This document shows, piece by piece, positions 55,520 through 64,000 of a stretch of DNA of 64,000 nt (the first letter of the stretch is position 1; every line of letters starts with the position of its first letter). The translations under genes and the position numbers were made by a program. The notes under the pieces were generated by a model, which was not told the DNA's origin, did not search any database, and saw only the letters and a list, made by a program, of their open reading frames with translations. This stretch comes from Myxococcales bacterium (lineage in GTDB: Bacteria > Myxococcota_A > Polyangia > Haliangiales > Haliangiaceae), in contig JADJUW010000002.1 of NCBI GenBank assembly GCA_016716835.1, positions 310,001-374,000 on the forward strand, written 5' to 3'.

Positions 55520-56395
55520 CTACCCCCCGACGAGGCGATCGACAAAGAGCTGCCCGGCGCGGCCGAGCTTCGGCGCGGACCGGACGTAGAGCCGCGGCGA
55601 AAACTCATGCGCGCTGGTGCCGGCCCAACGCACCTCCCGCAACACCCCGGCGGCAAGCTCTTTCGAAATCAGGTGCTCGGGCAACCAGCCAAACCCAAGC
55701 TTTGACATGATCGCCGTCTTCTTGGCGGCGAAATCGCTGAGTTCAACTGAAAACGTTGAGGTCAATTGTGACGTGCTCAGGCCGAGGCGCGGATCGGAGC
55801 CACGCACCGTAAGCAGGACCTCGTCCGTGAAGGTGGCGGCGCTAGCCCCACGGCCGCCATGGCACAAAGGATGCGATTTGTGGGCCACGAGCAGTGCGCG
55901 AATTGGCGCCAGCGCCACCATGCGTAGCCCCGCGGTGGTTGGGGGCAACACGGAAATCATCATGTCCGCGTTGGATGCCAAAAAGGCGGCTTCGACGCCG
56001 CCGAGGAAGGCGGTCGAGACATCGATCCGCGTCTTGGCCTTGGCCTTCGCTAGGTGGTGGACGACGCGCAAAATAGGATCGGCGGGAAAGATGCCGTCAA
56101 ACACCAGGCGCACCCGCGGCTCCCACCCGGTGCGCAGCTCGGCACACGCCGTCTCAAAGTCGCGCTCGGCGGCGAGCAGGCTGCGCGCCAGCACCAAGAC
56201 CTGTTCGCCAGCGGGGGTGAGGCGCGTGCGATAACCGCGGCGGTCGAGCAGCGCCAGCGCGAGATCGGCCTCCAGGGTCTTGATGGCGTAGACCACCGCG
56301 GTATGACCCTTTTGTAGCGCCTGCGCCGCGGCCTCAAAGGTGCCGCCGGTGGCTAGGGCGTCAAAGGCGCGCGCTTGTTCGAGCGTGATCGGCAT
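55520..56395 (-). CDS. LysR-type transcriptional regulator
   Basis: This 291-residue regulator has the LysR HTH near the N-terminus (ITLEQARAFDALATGGTFEA, AAQALQKGHTAVVYAIKTLE) and an effector-binding domain from about residue 85. Starts at 56404 and 56422 are possible, but ATG 56395 gives the normal N-terminus. It is divergent from the homogentisate dioxygenase gene, with an inverted repeat at 56429-56441 between them. It most likely controls hmgA-hppD in response to an aromatic intermediate. The ligand is inferred from location only. Confidence 0.88.
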   Translation of the reverse strand: MPITLEQARAFDALATGGTFEAAAQALQKGHTAVVYAIKTLEADLALALLDRRGYRTRLTPAGEQVLVLARSLLAAERDFETACAELRTGWEPRVRLVFDGIFPADPILRVVHHLAKAKAKTRIDVSTAFLGGVEAAFLASNADMMISVLPPTTAGLRMVALAPIRALLVAHKSHPLCHGGRGASAATFTDEVLLTVRGSDPRLGLSTSQLTSTFSVELSDFAAKKTAIMSKLGFGWLPEHLISKELAAGVLREVRWAGTSAHEFSPRLYVRSAPKLGRAGQLFVDRLVGG

Positions 56396-56428
56396 ATGTA
56401 ACATTGTGCAATATTTTGACATTTTCTG

Positions 56429-56441
56429 ACAGTTGTACTGT
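56429..56441. promoter_or_regulatory. Inverted repeat in the LysR-hmgA intergenic region
   Basis: ACAGT-TGT-ACTGT is a 5-3-5 dyad placed between the divergent LysR and hmgA genes, which start at 56395 and 56478. A TTGACA at 56416-56421 could be a -35 element for hmgA. The dyad is a reasonable LysR operator candidate. Confidence 0.4.
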
Positions 56442-56477
56442 CTTTTATTGACTAACTCGTCGCGCTATGAATACGCC

Positions 56478-57593
56478 ATGCAAATTCCATACATTCGCGG
56501 CAAGGTGGCGGCGCAGGCCCACGTAGGCATTCCGGACGGCACCGTCGAGGAAGAGTTTGCGCGCAACGGCTTTTTTGGCCGCTATGCGCACCTGTACCGC
56601 ACGCATGCCCCCGTCGGCTGGTCGCGCATCGAGGGCCCGTTGCGGCCGCGCGCCTATCGCGCCAGCGAGCTAGGTGAGGCGCCCGTGCCTGGCGAGTACC
56701 TCGCGGCACGAATGAGCATGCTCGAAAACGACGACGTGCGGCTGCACATGGCACGCCTGGACGCGCCGATGCCCTATTACTTTCGCAACGCCGACAGCGA
56801 CGAATTGCTCTTTGTTCACCAAGGCGCCGGCCGCCTCGAGACCGACTTTGGGCCCCTAGCCTACGAGGCCGGCGACTACCTGCTCATTCCGCGCGGCACG
56901 ACGCATCGCCTGCATCCAACCAGCGCGACGTCGCTGCTCGTCATCGAGTCGGCCAGCGAGGTGGCGTTTCCTGACAAGGGCATGCTCGGCCAGCATGCGC
57001 TGTTTGATCCGGCGGTGCTGCGGGTGCCGACGCCAAACGAGGCCTCGTCGCTGACCGCCGATGCGCGCGGCGAATGGGAGGTGCGCATCCAGCGCGAAGG
57101 CGAGCTGACGCGGGTGTACTATCCTTACTGCCCGCTCGACGTCGTGGGTTGGAAGGGCACGCTGGCGCCGCTGCAGCTCAACGTGCGCGACATCCGCCCG
57201 GTTTCGAGCGATCGCTATCACCTGCCGCCGACCGCGCATTGCACGTTTGTCGCGCACAATTTCGTCGTGTGCTCGTTTCTGCCGCGGCCGCTCGAAAATG
57301 GGGATGCCGCCGCGATGAAGGTCCCATTTTACCACTCCAATATCGATTTCGACGAGGTGCTGTTTTATCACGCGGGCGAGTTCTTTTCGCGCCAGGGCAT
57401 CACCCCCGGCATGCTGACGTTTCACCCGCAGGGCATCCACCACGGGCCGCAAGGCGGGGCGGCGCAGCGCGCGGCCGCCGCGACACGTACCGAAGAAGTC
57501 GCCATCATGATCGACACCAAGCGCCCGCTGCGCGCGACCAAGGCCAGCGCGCAGGTCGAGATCGCCGACTACTGGCAAAGCTGGCAGAAGTAA
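56478..57593 (+). CDS. hmgA: Homogentisate 1,2-dioxygenase
   Basis: The enzyme of 371 residues opens the ring of homogentisate in tyrosine and phenylalanine breakdown. The cupin core has LFVHQGAGRLETDFGPLAYE and the typical Gly/Pro-rich RGTTHRLHP; the iron-binding part includes HSNIDFDEVLFYHAGEFFSR and GMLTFHPQGIHHGPQGG. The family usually has about 430-440 residues, so this is the shorter bacterial form. ATG 56478 is preferred over an in-frame TTG at 56433. It is followed by hppD, 23 bases downstream. No fumarylacetoacetase gene lies nearby. Confidence 0.9.
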   Translation: MQIPYIRGKVAAQAHVGIPDGTVEEEFARNGFFGRYAHLYRTHAPVGWSRIEGPLRPRAYRASELGEAPVPGEYLAARMSMLENDDVRLHMARLDAPMPYYFRNADSDELLFVHQGAGRLETDFGPLAYEAGDYLLIPRGTTHRLHPTSATSLLVIESASEVAFPDKGMLGQHALFDPAVLRVPTPNEASSLTADARGEWEVRIQREGELTRVYYPYCPLDVVGWKGTLAPLQLNVRDIRPVSSDRYHLPPTAHCTFVAHNFVVCSFLPRPLENGDAAAMKVPFYHSNIDFDEVLFYHAGEFFSRQGITPGMLTFHPQGIHHGPQGGAAQRAAAATRTEEVAIMIDTKRPLRATKASAQVEIADYWQSWQK

Positions 57594-57616
57594 TTCGCAT
57601 CCCAAGGAACGCCACC

Positions 57617-58684
57617 ATGACCACAACCCCAAGCAATCCCACGCCTAACCCCTTAGCGCTGCAAGGCATCGAATTCGTCGAATTCGCCAGCCCCGATCCG
57701 GACGCGCTGCATGCGCTGTTCTTAGACTTTGGCTTCTCGCGCATCGCCCGTCATGGCGACCGTGCGGTGGACCTCTACGTGCAAAACGATATCCACTTCT
57801 TGCTCAACCGCGAGCCCGCCAGCGTCGGCGCCGGCTTTGCGCGCCTGCACGGGCCCTCGATCTGCGCGATGGGCTGGCGCACGCAACACGCCGAAGGCGC
57901 GCTGCACGCGGGCACGACGCGTGGCGCCCAGGCCGCCGCGCACGTCGACTATGCGCGCTACGGCGTCTCGCTGCCGGCGCTAAGCGGCATCGGCGGTAGC
58001 CTGATCTACCTGATCGATCGTTGGAGCGACGGCCGGCTCTATGAGTCGATGGGCTTCATCGCCCTCGACAAGCCCGATCTCGTGCCCGACAAGGGGTTTC
58101 TCACCATCGATCATCTGACCAATAACGTGGTCAAGGGCACCATGGCGCAGTGGGCCAATTTCTATAAAGATGTGTTTGGCTTCACCGAGGTCCGCTATTT
58201 CGACATTCGCGGCGCCAAGACCGGCCTGGTGTCGTACGCGCTACGCTCACCATGCGGCACGTTTTGCAGTCCGATCAACGAGGCTACCGAGCCGACCAGC
58301 CAGATCCAGGAATACATCGACGAGTACAAGGGCCCAGGCATCCAGCACCTGGCATTTTTGACCGGGGACATCCTAGCGTCGCTGCGGGCGTTGCAGGGCT
58401 CGCGGATCGACTTCCTGGATATCGACGAGCAGTACTATCGCGAGATCTGGCAACGGGTGCCGGGCGTCACCGAGGATCGCGACGAAATTGCCAAGCGTGC
58501 CGTGCTCGTCGACGGCGACGACGACGGTTATCTGCTGCAGATTTTCACCAAGCCCGTCGTCGGGCCCATCTTCATCGAGATTATTCAGCGCAAGAACCAT
58601 CTCTCGTTTGGCGAAGGCAATTTTGGCGCGCTGTTTCGCTCGATGGAGCGCGACCAACAGCGCCGCGGCGTGCTGGGAGCCTGA
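57617..58684 (+). CDS. hppD: 4-hydroxyphenylpyruvate dioxygenase
   Basis: This 355-residue vicinal-oxygen-chelate enzyme converts 4-hydroxyphenylpyruvate to homogentisate. The iron ligands are in FLTIDHLTNNV (His), PGIQHLAFLT (His) and GPIFIEIIQR (Glu). The N-terminal domain (LQGIEFVEFASPDPDALHAL) is the inactive half. Length and order are normal. AAGGAA precedes the ATG. It is in one operon with homogentisate dioxygenase. Confidence 0.95.
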   Translation: MTTTPSNPTPNPLALQGIEFVEFASPDPDALHALFLDFGFSRIARHGDRAVDLYVQNDIHFLLNREPASVGAGFARLHGPSICAMGWRTQHAEGALHAGTTRGAQAAAHVDYARYGVSLPALSGIGGSLIYLIDRWSDGRLYESMGFIALDKPDLVPDKGFLTIDHLTNNVVKGTMAQWANFYKDVFGFTEVRYFDIRGAKTGLVSYALRSPCGTFCSPINEATEPTSQIQEYIDEYKGPGIQHLAFLTGDILASLRALQGSRIDFLDIDEQYYREIWQRVPGVTEDRDEIAKRAVLVDGDDDGYLLQIFTKPVVGPIFIEIIQRKNHLSFGEGNFGALFRSMERDQQRRGVLGA

Positions 58685-58693
58685 GGTGCGTCC

Positions 58694-59203
58694 CTACGCC
58701 GGCAGCCGGACTTCGATATCGACGTCGGGCTTAACCCGCAGCGCGCCGAGCATGGCGGAGTAGGGTTTGACCCCAAAATCAGGCTGGTGCAAGCGGGCCC
58801 GCGCAACGCGCGTGGTGCCGTCGAGGGCGATTTGCACCGGGATGTCGCGGCGAACGCCGCAGAGCTCGACGCTCGCCAGGCAGGCACCTAGCTCGCGCAC
58901 CGTCAGCGATACCGAAATCGTCGGGTGTTTGGCTCCGCGCAGCACCGAGGTCTGGATATTTTTTTCGATATCGTGTTTGTTGCTGTCGGTCAGTACCTGC
59001 GGCGCGTCTTGACCGTTTTGCCGCGCGCACACCACCTTTAGCGACGTTGCCTCTATCGTGGCAACGATCACGTGTTCGTGGTCATCTTCTTGGATTGAGA
59101 ATGTGCTGAAGCGGAGGCGCAAATCGTGCGCCACAGCCGCAAGCACGCCCTCGCGATAGGTGTAAACAAAGATTTCGCTGCTAGGTGGCGTGAACGTGCC
59201 CAT
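58694..59203 (-). CDS. YceI-like domain protein
   Basis: This 169-residue protein reads REGVLAAVAHDLRLRFSTFS, ATIEATSLKVVC, DIEKNIQTSVLRGAKHPTIS and TRVARARLHQPDFGVKPYSA, which follow the YceI lipocalin-like beta-barrel order, although the family is usually exported and this copy has no signal peptide. YceI proteins bind isoprenoid lipids in some species. It is convergent with hppD, with 9 bases between them. Confidence 0.82.
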   Translation of the reverse strand: MGTFTPPSSEIFVYTYREGVLAAVAHDLRLRFSTFSIQEDDHEHVIVATIEATSLKVVCARQNGQDAPQVLTDSNKHDIEKNIQTSVLRGAKHPTISVSLTVRELGACLASVELCGVRRDIPVQIALDGTTRVARARLHQPDFGVKPYSAMLGALRVKPDVDIEVRLPA

Positions 59204-59379
59204 CAGTTCAGCGTATCACCACCTGCCTACTTGGCCCGGGGCACGACACCAGCAAATGCAGGGCCTGCCGCAACCCGTGCACCATGCGCGCTAGACGCCG
59301 CAAGAATTGCGCATTGATCTCGATCTCGGCCGCCTTACACCTGGATTGTCGCGGCACGCAATGTGCATAGTTGCCCACC

Positions 59380-59787
59380 ATGAGCAAAGGCATTCCAACC
59401 ATTTCAAGTTTCATGACGACCTCGCCACACACCATTGGCAAGGACCAACCGCTCGCGATGGCGCACGGCATGATGCGCGAGCACCAAATCCGCCACCTCC
59501 CGGTCCTGGAGGGCAATTCGCTAGTTGGCGTCATTTCTGATCGCGACGTCGCGCTCATCGAGGCCCTGCGCGGCGTCGATCCCAAGACGGTCCGGGTCGA
59601 GGACGCCATGACACAGGACGTATTAACGGTTGGGCCGGACGCGCCCATCGACGACGTCGTGGGCGAGATGGCGGCGCGCAAAGCGGGCTCGGCGGTCATC
59701 ATGCAGAACCACAAGGTGGTTGGCATCTTCACCGCGATCGACGCCATGAACGCGCTGGTCAAGCTGCTGCATACGCGCTTGAAATAG
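59380..59787 (+). CDS. Tandem CBS-domain protein
   Basis: The protein of 135 residues holds two CBS motifs: FMTTSPHTIGKDQPLAMAHG with GNSLVGVISDRDVALIE, then DAMTQDVLTVGPDAPIDDVV with NHKVVGIFTAIDAMNALV. The pair binds adenine nucleotides in the family. No enzyme domain is attached. The ATG at 59380 is preferred over the TTG at 59371. It stands alone, 176 bases after the YceI-like gene start and divergent from it. Confidence 0.9.
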   Translation: MSKGIPTISSFMTTSPHTIGKDQPLAMAHGMMREHQIRHLPVLEGNSLVGVISDRDVALIEALRGVDPKTVRVEDAMTQDVLTVGPDAPIDDVVGEMAARKAGSAVIMQNHKVVGIFTAIDAMNALVKLLHTRLK

Positions 59788-59812
59788 GCCGTGAGGCCTC
59801 GCGCGCCGGCCC

Positions 59813-60934
59813 CTAGTTCGTGGGGATGCCGGTCTCGGCGAGTTCGGTCAATAGCGCGCGCTGGTAGTCGGGCACGTTCGCGAGCGAAGGCACCCCGAGC
59901 GCGGTGAGCGACTGCGAGAAGATCGCGCCGCACGCAGACTCCTCGCCTTCGCCGCCCGTCTGCTCGCCCAGCGTCCAGCTATAGTAGGTGCGATCGAGCG
60001 CGGCATCCCAGCACTCGGTTGACGCCGCCGTCTCGTCGTCGGCGATGGCCTCGCCGGAATAGGTGTTCTCGGCGCGACCGACGCCGCTGTTGAGAAAGGC
60101 CGCGTGCAGCGACATGGTTTCCGGTGCCTCGGTCTCGCCATCGGCAAAGTCTTGCTCGCCAATAATGTCGACGAAGCGCAGGTCGTTCGTGCCGTCGTCG
60201 ACTTGGCCGTAGAGGTACTCGGCATCTACGGGCGGCTCGCCGTGGTCTTGGAAGTTTGCGAAGGCCGCGTAGACCAACGTCACCGTCTTGCTGGCATCGG
60301 CCTCGTCGGGGCCGCGGCCAAAGACGCTGACAAAACGCCCGCGCGTGCCGGCCTGCTCGTCATAGTTGTCGTTGTGCGCAACCTCAAAAAAGTGGTTGGC
60401 CTCAAAATCCCACAGGATGGCGCCCGAGCCGAAGTCGGGATTGTCAGCATCGGGATTGGAGCCGCCCCACACGATGGGCTCGAAGCCAGCGATGGCGTTT
60501 TCTGGGGCGCGGCCGATGGCGTAGCTGTATTGAAAATCTGAACCCGGTGGGTTCTCCCGCACATAGATGCCGATGTGGCCCACGCCATCATCGTTGGGAA
60601 ACAGGCCCCAGAAAAATTCGCTCGACAGCTCGCTGTAAACCGTCGGCGGCTGGCTGGTCACCGTTTCGATGACGGTCAGCAAATCGACGACCGCGCCATT
60701 GACGTCGTGAATAATAGGGACGATGGCGAGGGGGGCTTCCGCTGGATCGCCTAACACATTACTTGCAGATGCCTCGGGTACGGCGGCCTGCAGCGTCGCG
60801 GCCGATGGCAGCGCGGCGCGATAGCGCGCCAGACGAGCTTGTTGGGATTCAGTCGGAGCGTTGTCTTCGCCACCGCAACCGCCCAGGCTAAGCGCAAATA
60901 AACCGAGACCGATGAACGATTTGGTAAGCCTCAT
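59813..60934 (-). CDS. Lipoprotein of unknown function
   Basis: This 373-residue lipoprotein begins MRLTKSFIGLGLFALSLGGC (lipobox LGGC). ATG 60934 has GGAGG 5 bases upstream, so the longer frame is rejected. The mature region is acidic and contains strand-rich segments (FFWGLFPNDDGVGHIGIYVR, AILWDFEANHFFEVAHNDNY and a late ACGAIFSQSLTALG). No family is recognised. The style is that of myxobacterial outer-membrane lipoproteins. The esterase gene lies 74 bases upstream on the same strand. Confidence 0.72.
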   Translation of the reverse strand: MRLTKSFIGLGLFALSLGGCGGEDNAPTESQQARLARYRAALPSAATLQAAVPEASASNVLGDPAEAPLAIVPIIHDVNGAVVDLLTVIETVTSQPPTVYSELSSEFFWGLFPNDDGVGHIGIYVRENPPGSDFQYSYAIGRAPENAIAGFEPIVWGGSNPDADNPDFGSGAILWDFEANHFFEVAHNDNYDEQAGTRGRFVSVFGRGPDEADASKTVTLVYAAFANFQDHGEPPVDAEYLYGQVDDGTNDLRFVDIIGEQDFADGETEAPETMSLHAAFLNSGVGRAENTYSGEAIADDETAASTECWDAALDRTYYSWTLGEQTGGEGEESACGAIFSQSLTALGVPSLANVPDYQRALLTELAETGIPTN

Positions 60935-61008
60935 GAAATCCTCCATGAAAAAGAATACACGGCTCCACGCGCGCTCGACACCCCCAGCGAGCGTTAGTGT
61001 GCGCTCGA

Positions 61009-62031
61009 TCACCGCGCAAAGAGCGCGCTGAAGGCACCCGGAAAGCGTTCACGCCACGCCGCCTCGGTGTGGCCGGCGTTGGCATCAAAGCTATGCCAGA
61101 CGTTGCCCTTGCCTGTGGCGGCGCGCCGCTTCTGCATCGCGTCGCGCAAGCGGTCGACATGTGGGGCATTGTCGCCCTCGGCTCCAACCCCACCGTTGTC
61201 TAGATAAAGATCAAGCGGCGCGTCGCTGGCCGCTGCGCGATCGATGATGCCCTTGTCAAACCAAAGAGAAGGCGAGCTCGCCAACACTTTGCCAAAAACG
61301 TCGGGCCGCCGCAGCGCGCCGTGGATTGACACCAGGCCGCCCATGGAAGCCCCACCCAGCGCGGTTGAACCACGGCCCGTTCGCGTCAGGTAGCGCGCCT
61401 CAATTTGAGGGCGTACGACATCGGCGACATAGTCGATGTACGCATCGGCACGGCCCTTGACGTGCATTGACGTGCCGCCCATTGTCACGTCGCGCGAGAT
61501 CGTGGCGTACTCGCCGATCCGATCGACGGCGTCATTGAAGATGGCGACGATGATCGCCGGCTCGGCGCGGCCCTCGGCCACCTCTTTTTCCATCGAGGTC
61601 GCGATGTCCCAACCATCGCCAAACCCAGCGGGGCCATACTCAAAGGCGTTTTGGCCATCTTGCATATAGAGCACGGGATAGGTGCGATTTGGATCGTCGC
61701 CATAGCCCTTGGGGAGATAGACGGTTAGCTCCCTGGCTTGCGGTTGCCCCTGGCCACCCGAGAGCCGCAGCGAATCAAACCCATGCCATGGCCGGCTGCG
61801 CTGGCGCCCGGATACACTTGCGAGGCGGTGGCTTGTTCGCACTAGTTTCTTGCCCCTCAGTGGGCCTGGGCCGCTACTTTTGCGCGCTGCCCCGACGCCT
61901 GGCCCACGTGGGCCGTGAGCGGCAAGTCCCGGCTTCGAACTTGCCGCTGAGGATTGCGCGAGTGCCGTGCTCACCGCCACGACGAGCACGAGTGACCTCG
62001 CACGCAGCAAGCAAGACGTGGGCAACGACAT
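61009..62031 (-). CDS. Secreted esterase, putative-esterase (Fes/EsteraseD-like) family
   Basis: This exported alpha/beta hydrolase has 340 residues and a signal peptide ending near SAASS. The catalytic Ser is in STALGGASMGGLVSIHGAL (GxSxG), the Asp probably in LDLYLDNGG, and the His in FDANAGHTEAAWRERF. The opening LTVYLPKGYGDDPNRTYPVL, then YMQDGQNAFE, is typical of enterochelin-esterase/EsteraseD-like enzymes. The N-terminal tail has GPRGPGVG, shared with the tandem secreted proteins at 8569 and 9581. The substrate is unknown. Confidence 0.85.
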   Translation of the reverse strand: MSLPTSCLLRARSLVLVVAVSTALAQSSAASSKPGLAAHGPRGPGVGAARKSSGPGPLRGKKLVRTSHRLASVSGRQRSRPWHGFDSLRLSGGQGQPQARELTVYLPKGYGDDPNRTYPVLYMQDGQNAFEYGPAGFGDGWDIATSMEKEVAEGRAEPAIIVAIFNDAVDRIGEYATISRDVTMGGTSMHVKGRADAYIDYVADVVRPQIEARYLTRTGRGSTALGGASMGGLVSIHGALRRPDVFGKVLASSPSLWFDKGIIDRAAASDAPLDLYLDNGGVGAEGDNAPHVDRLRDAMQKRRAATGKGNVWHSFDANAGHTEAAWRERFPGAFSALFAR

Positions 62032-62157
62032 GATATGGCTGCAAAGTGCAAATTGCGGACCACGTCAAATTGCGGCACGAGCCCTAGGAATTGCCGATTG
62101 CTGAGGTCGTTTGGCCCCAGCCTGGCGACGTTGGTGCCCAGCAGAGATGCGGGCGCC

Positions 62158-62808
62158 TTACAGGGGCTGCAGCACAAAGTGGAACGTGGCGTGCTTGGCA
62201 CCCTCGACGTCGGTGGTGGTCATAATCAACGACGGCCTAATGAAGGCGTCGACGTCGTTGAACGGATCGCCCGCAAAGTACAACTGGGTGGTCAATAACT
62301 TGTGCCCAGGGGCGGCCACCTTGACGTGGACGTGCGCAGGCCGATATTGCGCGCCGTTGAGGTAGTGACCAGGCAGCACGGAGGTGAGGTGATAGTCGCC
62401 TTCGGCGCCGGTAAATTGGTGGCCGCGCAACTCAAAGCCCACGTTGTCGTATGCCCCCGCGTGGTCGGCGCTCCAAAAATCTAACACCGCACCCTCAATC
62501 GGCTCGCAGGTGGTTGACGAAACTACGCGGCCGCTGATGACGATGCGCGTGCCCGTGGTCCCCTCATCAACTAACACCGACCGCAGCGGCGAGTCTGGCA
62601 AAAAGAAGGGGCCTTCGATATTGGGCTCCGTGAGCTCACCGCAGGTTGGTGGCAGGCCATCGGGTGGGGCATCCACGGCGTCGGGTATGGCGCCCTGCGG
62701 GCTCATGTCGCAGGCGATAAGCCGACCGCCAACCCACGTGCCGATCACGCCAAGCGCGGTGTGTTTGAGAAAGCGACGTCGCGGCAGGTTGCTAGGTTGT
62801 GGCTTCAT
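62158..62808 (-). CDS. Exported intradiol-dioxygenase-like protein
   Basis: The protein has 216 residues. The N-terminus RRRFLKHTALGVIGTW is a twin-arginine signal, and a Cys at LIACDMS may serve as a lipidation site. The catalytic fold shows NIEGPFFLPDSPLR, GRVVSSTTCEPIEGAVLDFW, HAGAYDN and HYLNGAQYRPAHVHVKV, matching the Tyr, Tyr, His, His iron ligand pattern of protocatechuate/catechol dioxygenases. Secreted members of this family occur in many bacteria with uncertain substrates. A catabolic link to the neighbouring genes is not shown. Confidence 0.85.
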   Translation of the reverse strand: MKPQPSNLPRRRFLKHTALGVIGTWVGGRLIACDMSPQGAIPDAVDAPPDGLPPTCGELTEPNIEGPFFLPDSPLRSVLVDEGTTGTRIVISGRVVSSTTCEPIEGAVLDFWSADHAGAYDNVGFELRGHQFTGAEGDYHLTSVLPGHYLNGAQYRPAHVHVKVAAPGHKLLTTQLYFAGDPFNDVDAFIRPSLIMTTTDVEGAKHATFHFVLQPL

Positions 62809-62867
62809 GCGCCCAACCTAACACGCGATCGCCAAAGCCATTGTTCACAATTTTTTGTCGCGATTGT

Positions 62868-63914
62868 TCAGAAACTGCCAGACAGCGTCACCAGCAAGCC
62901 GCGCTCAGTCACGCTCGCGCCAACGCTGGGCGCGGGCCGTTTTTCGACGAGTTTTTTGCGGGGCGCATTGAGAATAGCCATCGTCGTGCCAAGCGCCAGC
63001 GCCGCGCCGCCGACTGCGATCATGCCGATGCCCAAGCCTTGCGAGCCCTCGGCGCGATCGCGCAGCTCAGGAAACGGATCTTCCTCGCATGCGGTAATGC
63101 CGCACGCATCCTCGAGGCGATCGCGGTAGTCGACAAAGAGGTCGCGGCTCTGCAACAACAGCCCCGTGCCAACGCCTGCGATGACGACGCCGGAGGCCAG
63201 CACCGTCCATGGTTTCCACGTCGCCCAACGCGTGATGATCACGGTTTCGCGATCCGAACCAATCGGCTGCAGCGTGATTGCCAGCGGGGGATTCTCGCCG
63301 GGCACCAACGGCTCGTTCATGACCTTGGGAAGATATCCCGCGCGCGTGCCGACGAAGGCATGGCGCCCTGGCTTGACGCGAATCACCTTTTCACCAGGGC
63401 AGGTCAAGAGCGCGTCGCCGTTGAGCGTCACGGTGGTGTCGGGTTGCCCGCAGCTAACCGTGGTCGTTGCGACCTGGCCGGTCAATAATTTTTGATACGT
63501 GGTGGCCTCGCGAAACGTCGCCGCGTCAAACGGCGCCTCGCCCCAGCGCAAGGCCTGATCGAGGTGGTCGAGCGCCTCGAGCGTGCGTTCGAGCGCGATG
63601 CACGCCCGCGCCGCATTAAAGTGGATCGCGGGGTGATCCCACGCCGCGAGGGCGGCCTCGTATTCCGCCAAGGCATCGCGATGTCGGTTATCGATGAACA
63701 GCGTGTTCCCGGCTTCGAGCTTGGCCTTGGCCGTGGCGCGGTCGGCCGTCGAGACGCCCTTAGACCACGGCGTCTCCTTACCAGACTCGACCGTGGTGCG
63801 CGTTGGGCTCGGCGTTGACGCCGGCGTTGATGGTTGCGCCATCGCGGCGGAGGGCGCGAGGTGAGCCGTCGCCAGGAGCAACACGCCAACCCGCAGCCAA
63901 TCGCTTGGACTCAC
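62868..63914 (-). CDS. Secreted TPR/PEGA-like protein with two TM segments
   Basis: The protein of about 348 residues has a signal peptide ending near AMA-QPS. It has a TPR-like helical part (residues about 55-130: AKLEAGNTLFIDNRHRDALA, HFNAARACIALERTLEALDH) and a PEGA-type beta domain (VTLNGDALLTCPGEKVIRVK, PGRHAFVGTRAGYLPK). Two hydrophobic segments follow (WTVLASGVVIAGVGTGLLL and GIGMIAVGGAALALGTTMAI). This order is common in myxobacterial genomes. The GTG at 63914 is chosen to put the signal peptide at the N-terminus; GTG 63962 is the alternative. The right edge beyond it holds no gene. Confidence 0.8.
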   Translation of the reverse strand: MSPSDWLRVGVLLLATAHLAPSAAMAQPSTPASTPSPTRTTVESGKETPWSKGVSTADRATAKAKLEAGNTLFIDNRHRDALAEYEAALAAWDHPAIHFNAARACIALERTLEALDHLDQALRWGEAPFDAATFREATTYQKLLTGQVATTTVSCGQPDTTVTLNGDALLTCPGEKVIRVKPGRHAFVGTRAGYLPKVMNEPLVPGENPPLAITLQPIGSDRETVIITRWATWKPWTVLASGVVIAGVGTGLLLQSRDLFVDYRDRLEDACGITACEEDPFPELRDRAEGSQGLGIGMIAVGGAALALGTTMAILNAPRKKLVEKRPAPSVGASVTERGLLVTLSGSF

Positions 63915-64000
63915 TTCGCCATGGTACGGCAGCGATGTCGAGCTTCGCAAGCGCGCGGCCACGGTGACGACGAAAGCATCATGTAGGACAATGGTGACGC

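Overview
The window is a GC-rich chromosomal stretch of about 64 kb, coding densely on both strands. Many products are small lipoproteins or secreted proteins with unknown roles. There are RNA-polymerase-partner and signalling proteins (an ECF sigma factor with a zinc-finger tail, PilZ, RegB/RegA), Kelch-like and beta-propeller lipoproteins, a PEGA/TPR-type protein and a two-domain aldehyde dehydrogenase next to deoC. This mix suggests a myxobacterium-like (Myxococcota/deltaproteobacterial) soil or sediment organism. That is an inference from gene style only, because no rRNA or other phylogenetic marker lies in the window. I saw no tRNA, rRNA or CRISPR array.

Layout. 1-6 kb: small membrane stress-type proteins (DUF883-like, holin-like), an AlkD-like DNA repair protein, a remnant of an NmrA-type reductase, a DUF2200 protein with an added helix-hairpin-helix tail, and several lipoproteins. 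6-16.5 kb: catalase-peroxidase KatG, a tandem pair of paralogous secreted proteins duplicated with their upstream DNA, an ArsR/AHSA1 operon behind a palindromic AT-rich operator, a PilZ protein, a phytoene-desaturase-like oxidoreductase and an M29-like metalloprotein. 16.6-27 kb: lipoproteins (one split by a frameshift), thioredoxin, the ECF sigma factor, a DUF1554-type lipoprotein, a glycosyltransferase, a hydrolase and a DUF302 pair. 27-41 kb: a MITE-like element, a Kef-type antiporter, dodecin, the ALDH16-like/deoC pair, a CLC antiporter of possible fluoride type, a short-chain dehydrogenase, and a DevBCA-like ABC exporter downstream of a cysteine-synthase-like gene.

41.9-44 kb is a rearranged patch. 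Two 114-bp direct repeats (about 96% identical) bracket a truncated M50 protease gene and a nucleotidyltransferase/small-protein pair that looks like a toxin-antitoxin module. The second repeat abuts a broken copy of the 5' half of the neighbouring cysteine-synthase-like gene. Directly downstream (44.1-51.5 kb) is the most interesting functional unit. It comprises a BlaI-type repressor, a BlaR1-like M56 membrane protease whose predicted extracytoplasmic loop is rich in His and Cys and which has no penicillin-binding domain, and a complete CzcCBA-type heavy-metal RND efflux system with a His-rich adaptor. I read it as a candidate metal-sensing relative of the beta-lactam BlaR/BlaI pathway.

51.5-64 kb: a methyltransferase and an ACT-domain malic enzyme divergent from a RegB/RegA-like redox two-component pair; a tyrosine catabolism block (LysR regulator, homogentisate dioxygenase, 4-hydroxyphenylpyruvate dioxygenase); then YceI-like, CBS-domain, lipoprotein, esterase, secreted intradiol-dioxygenase-like and PEGA/TPR-like genes.
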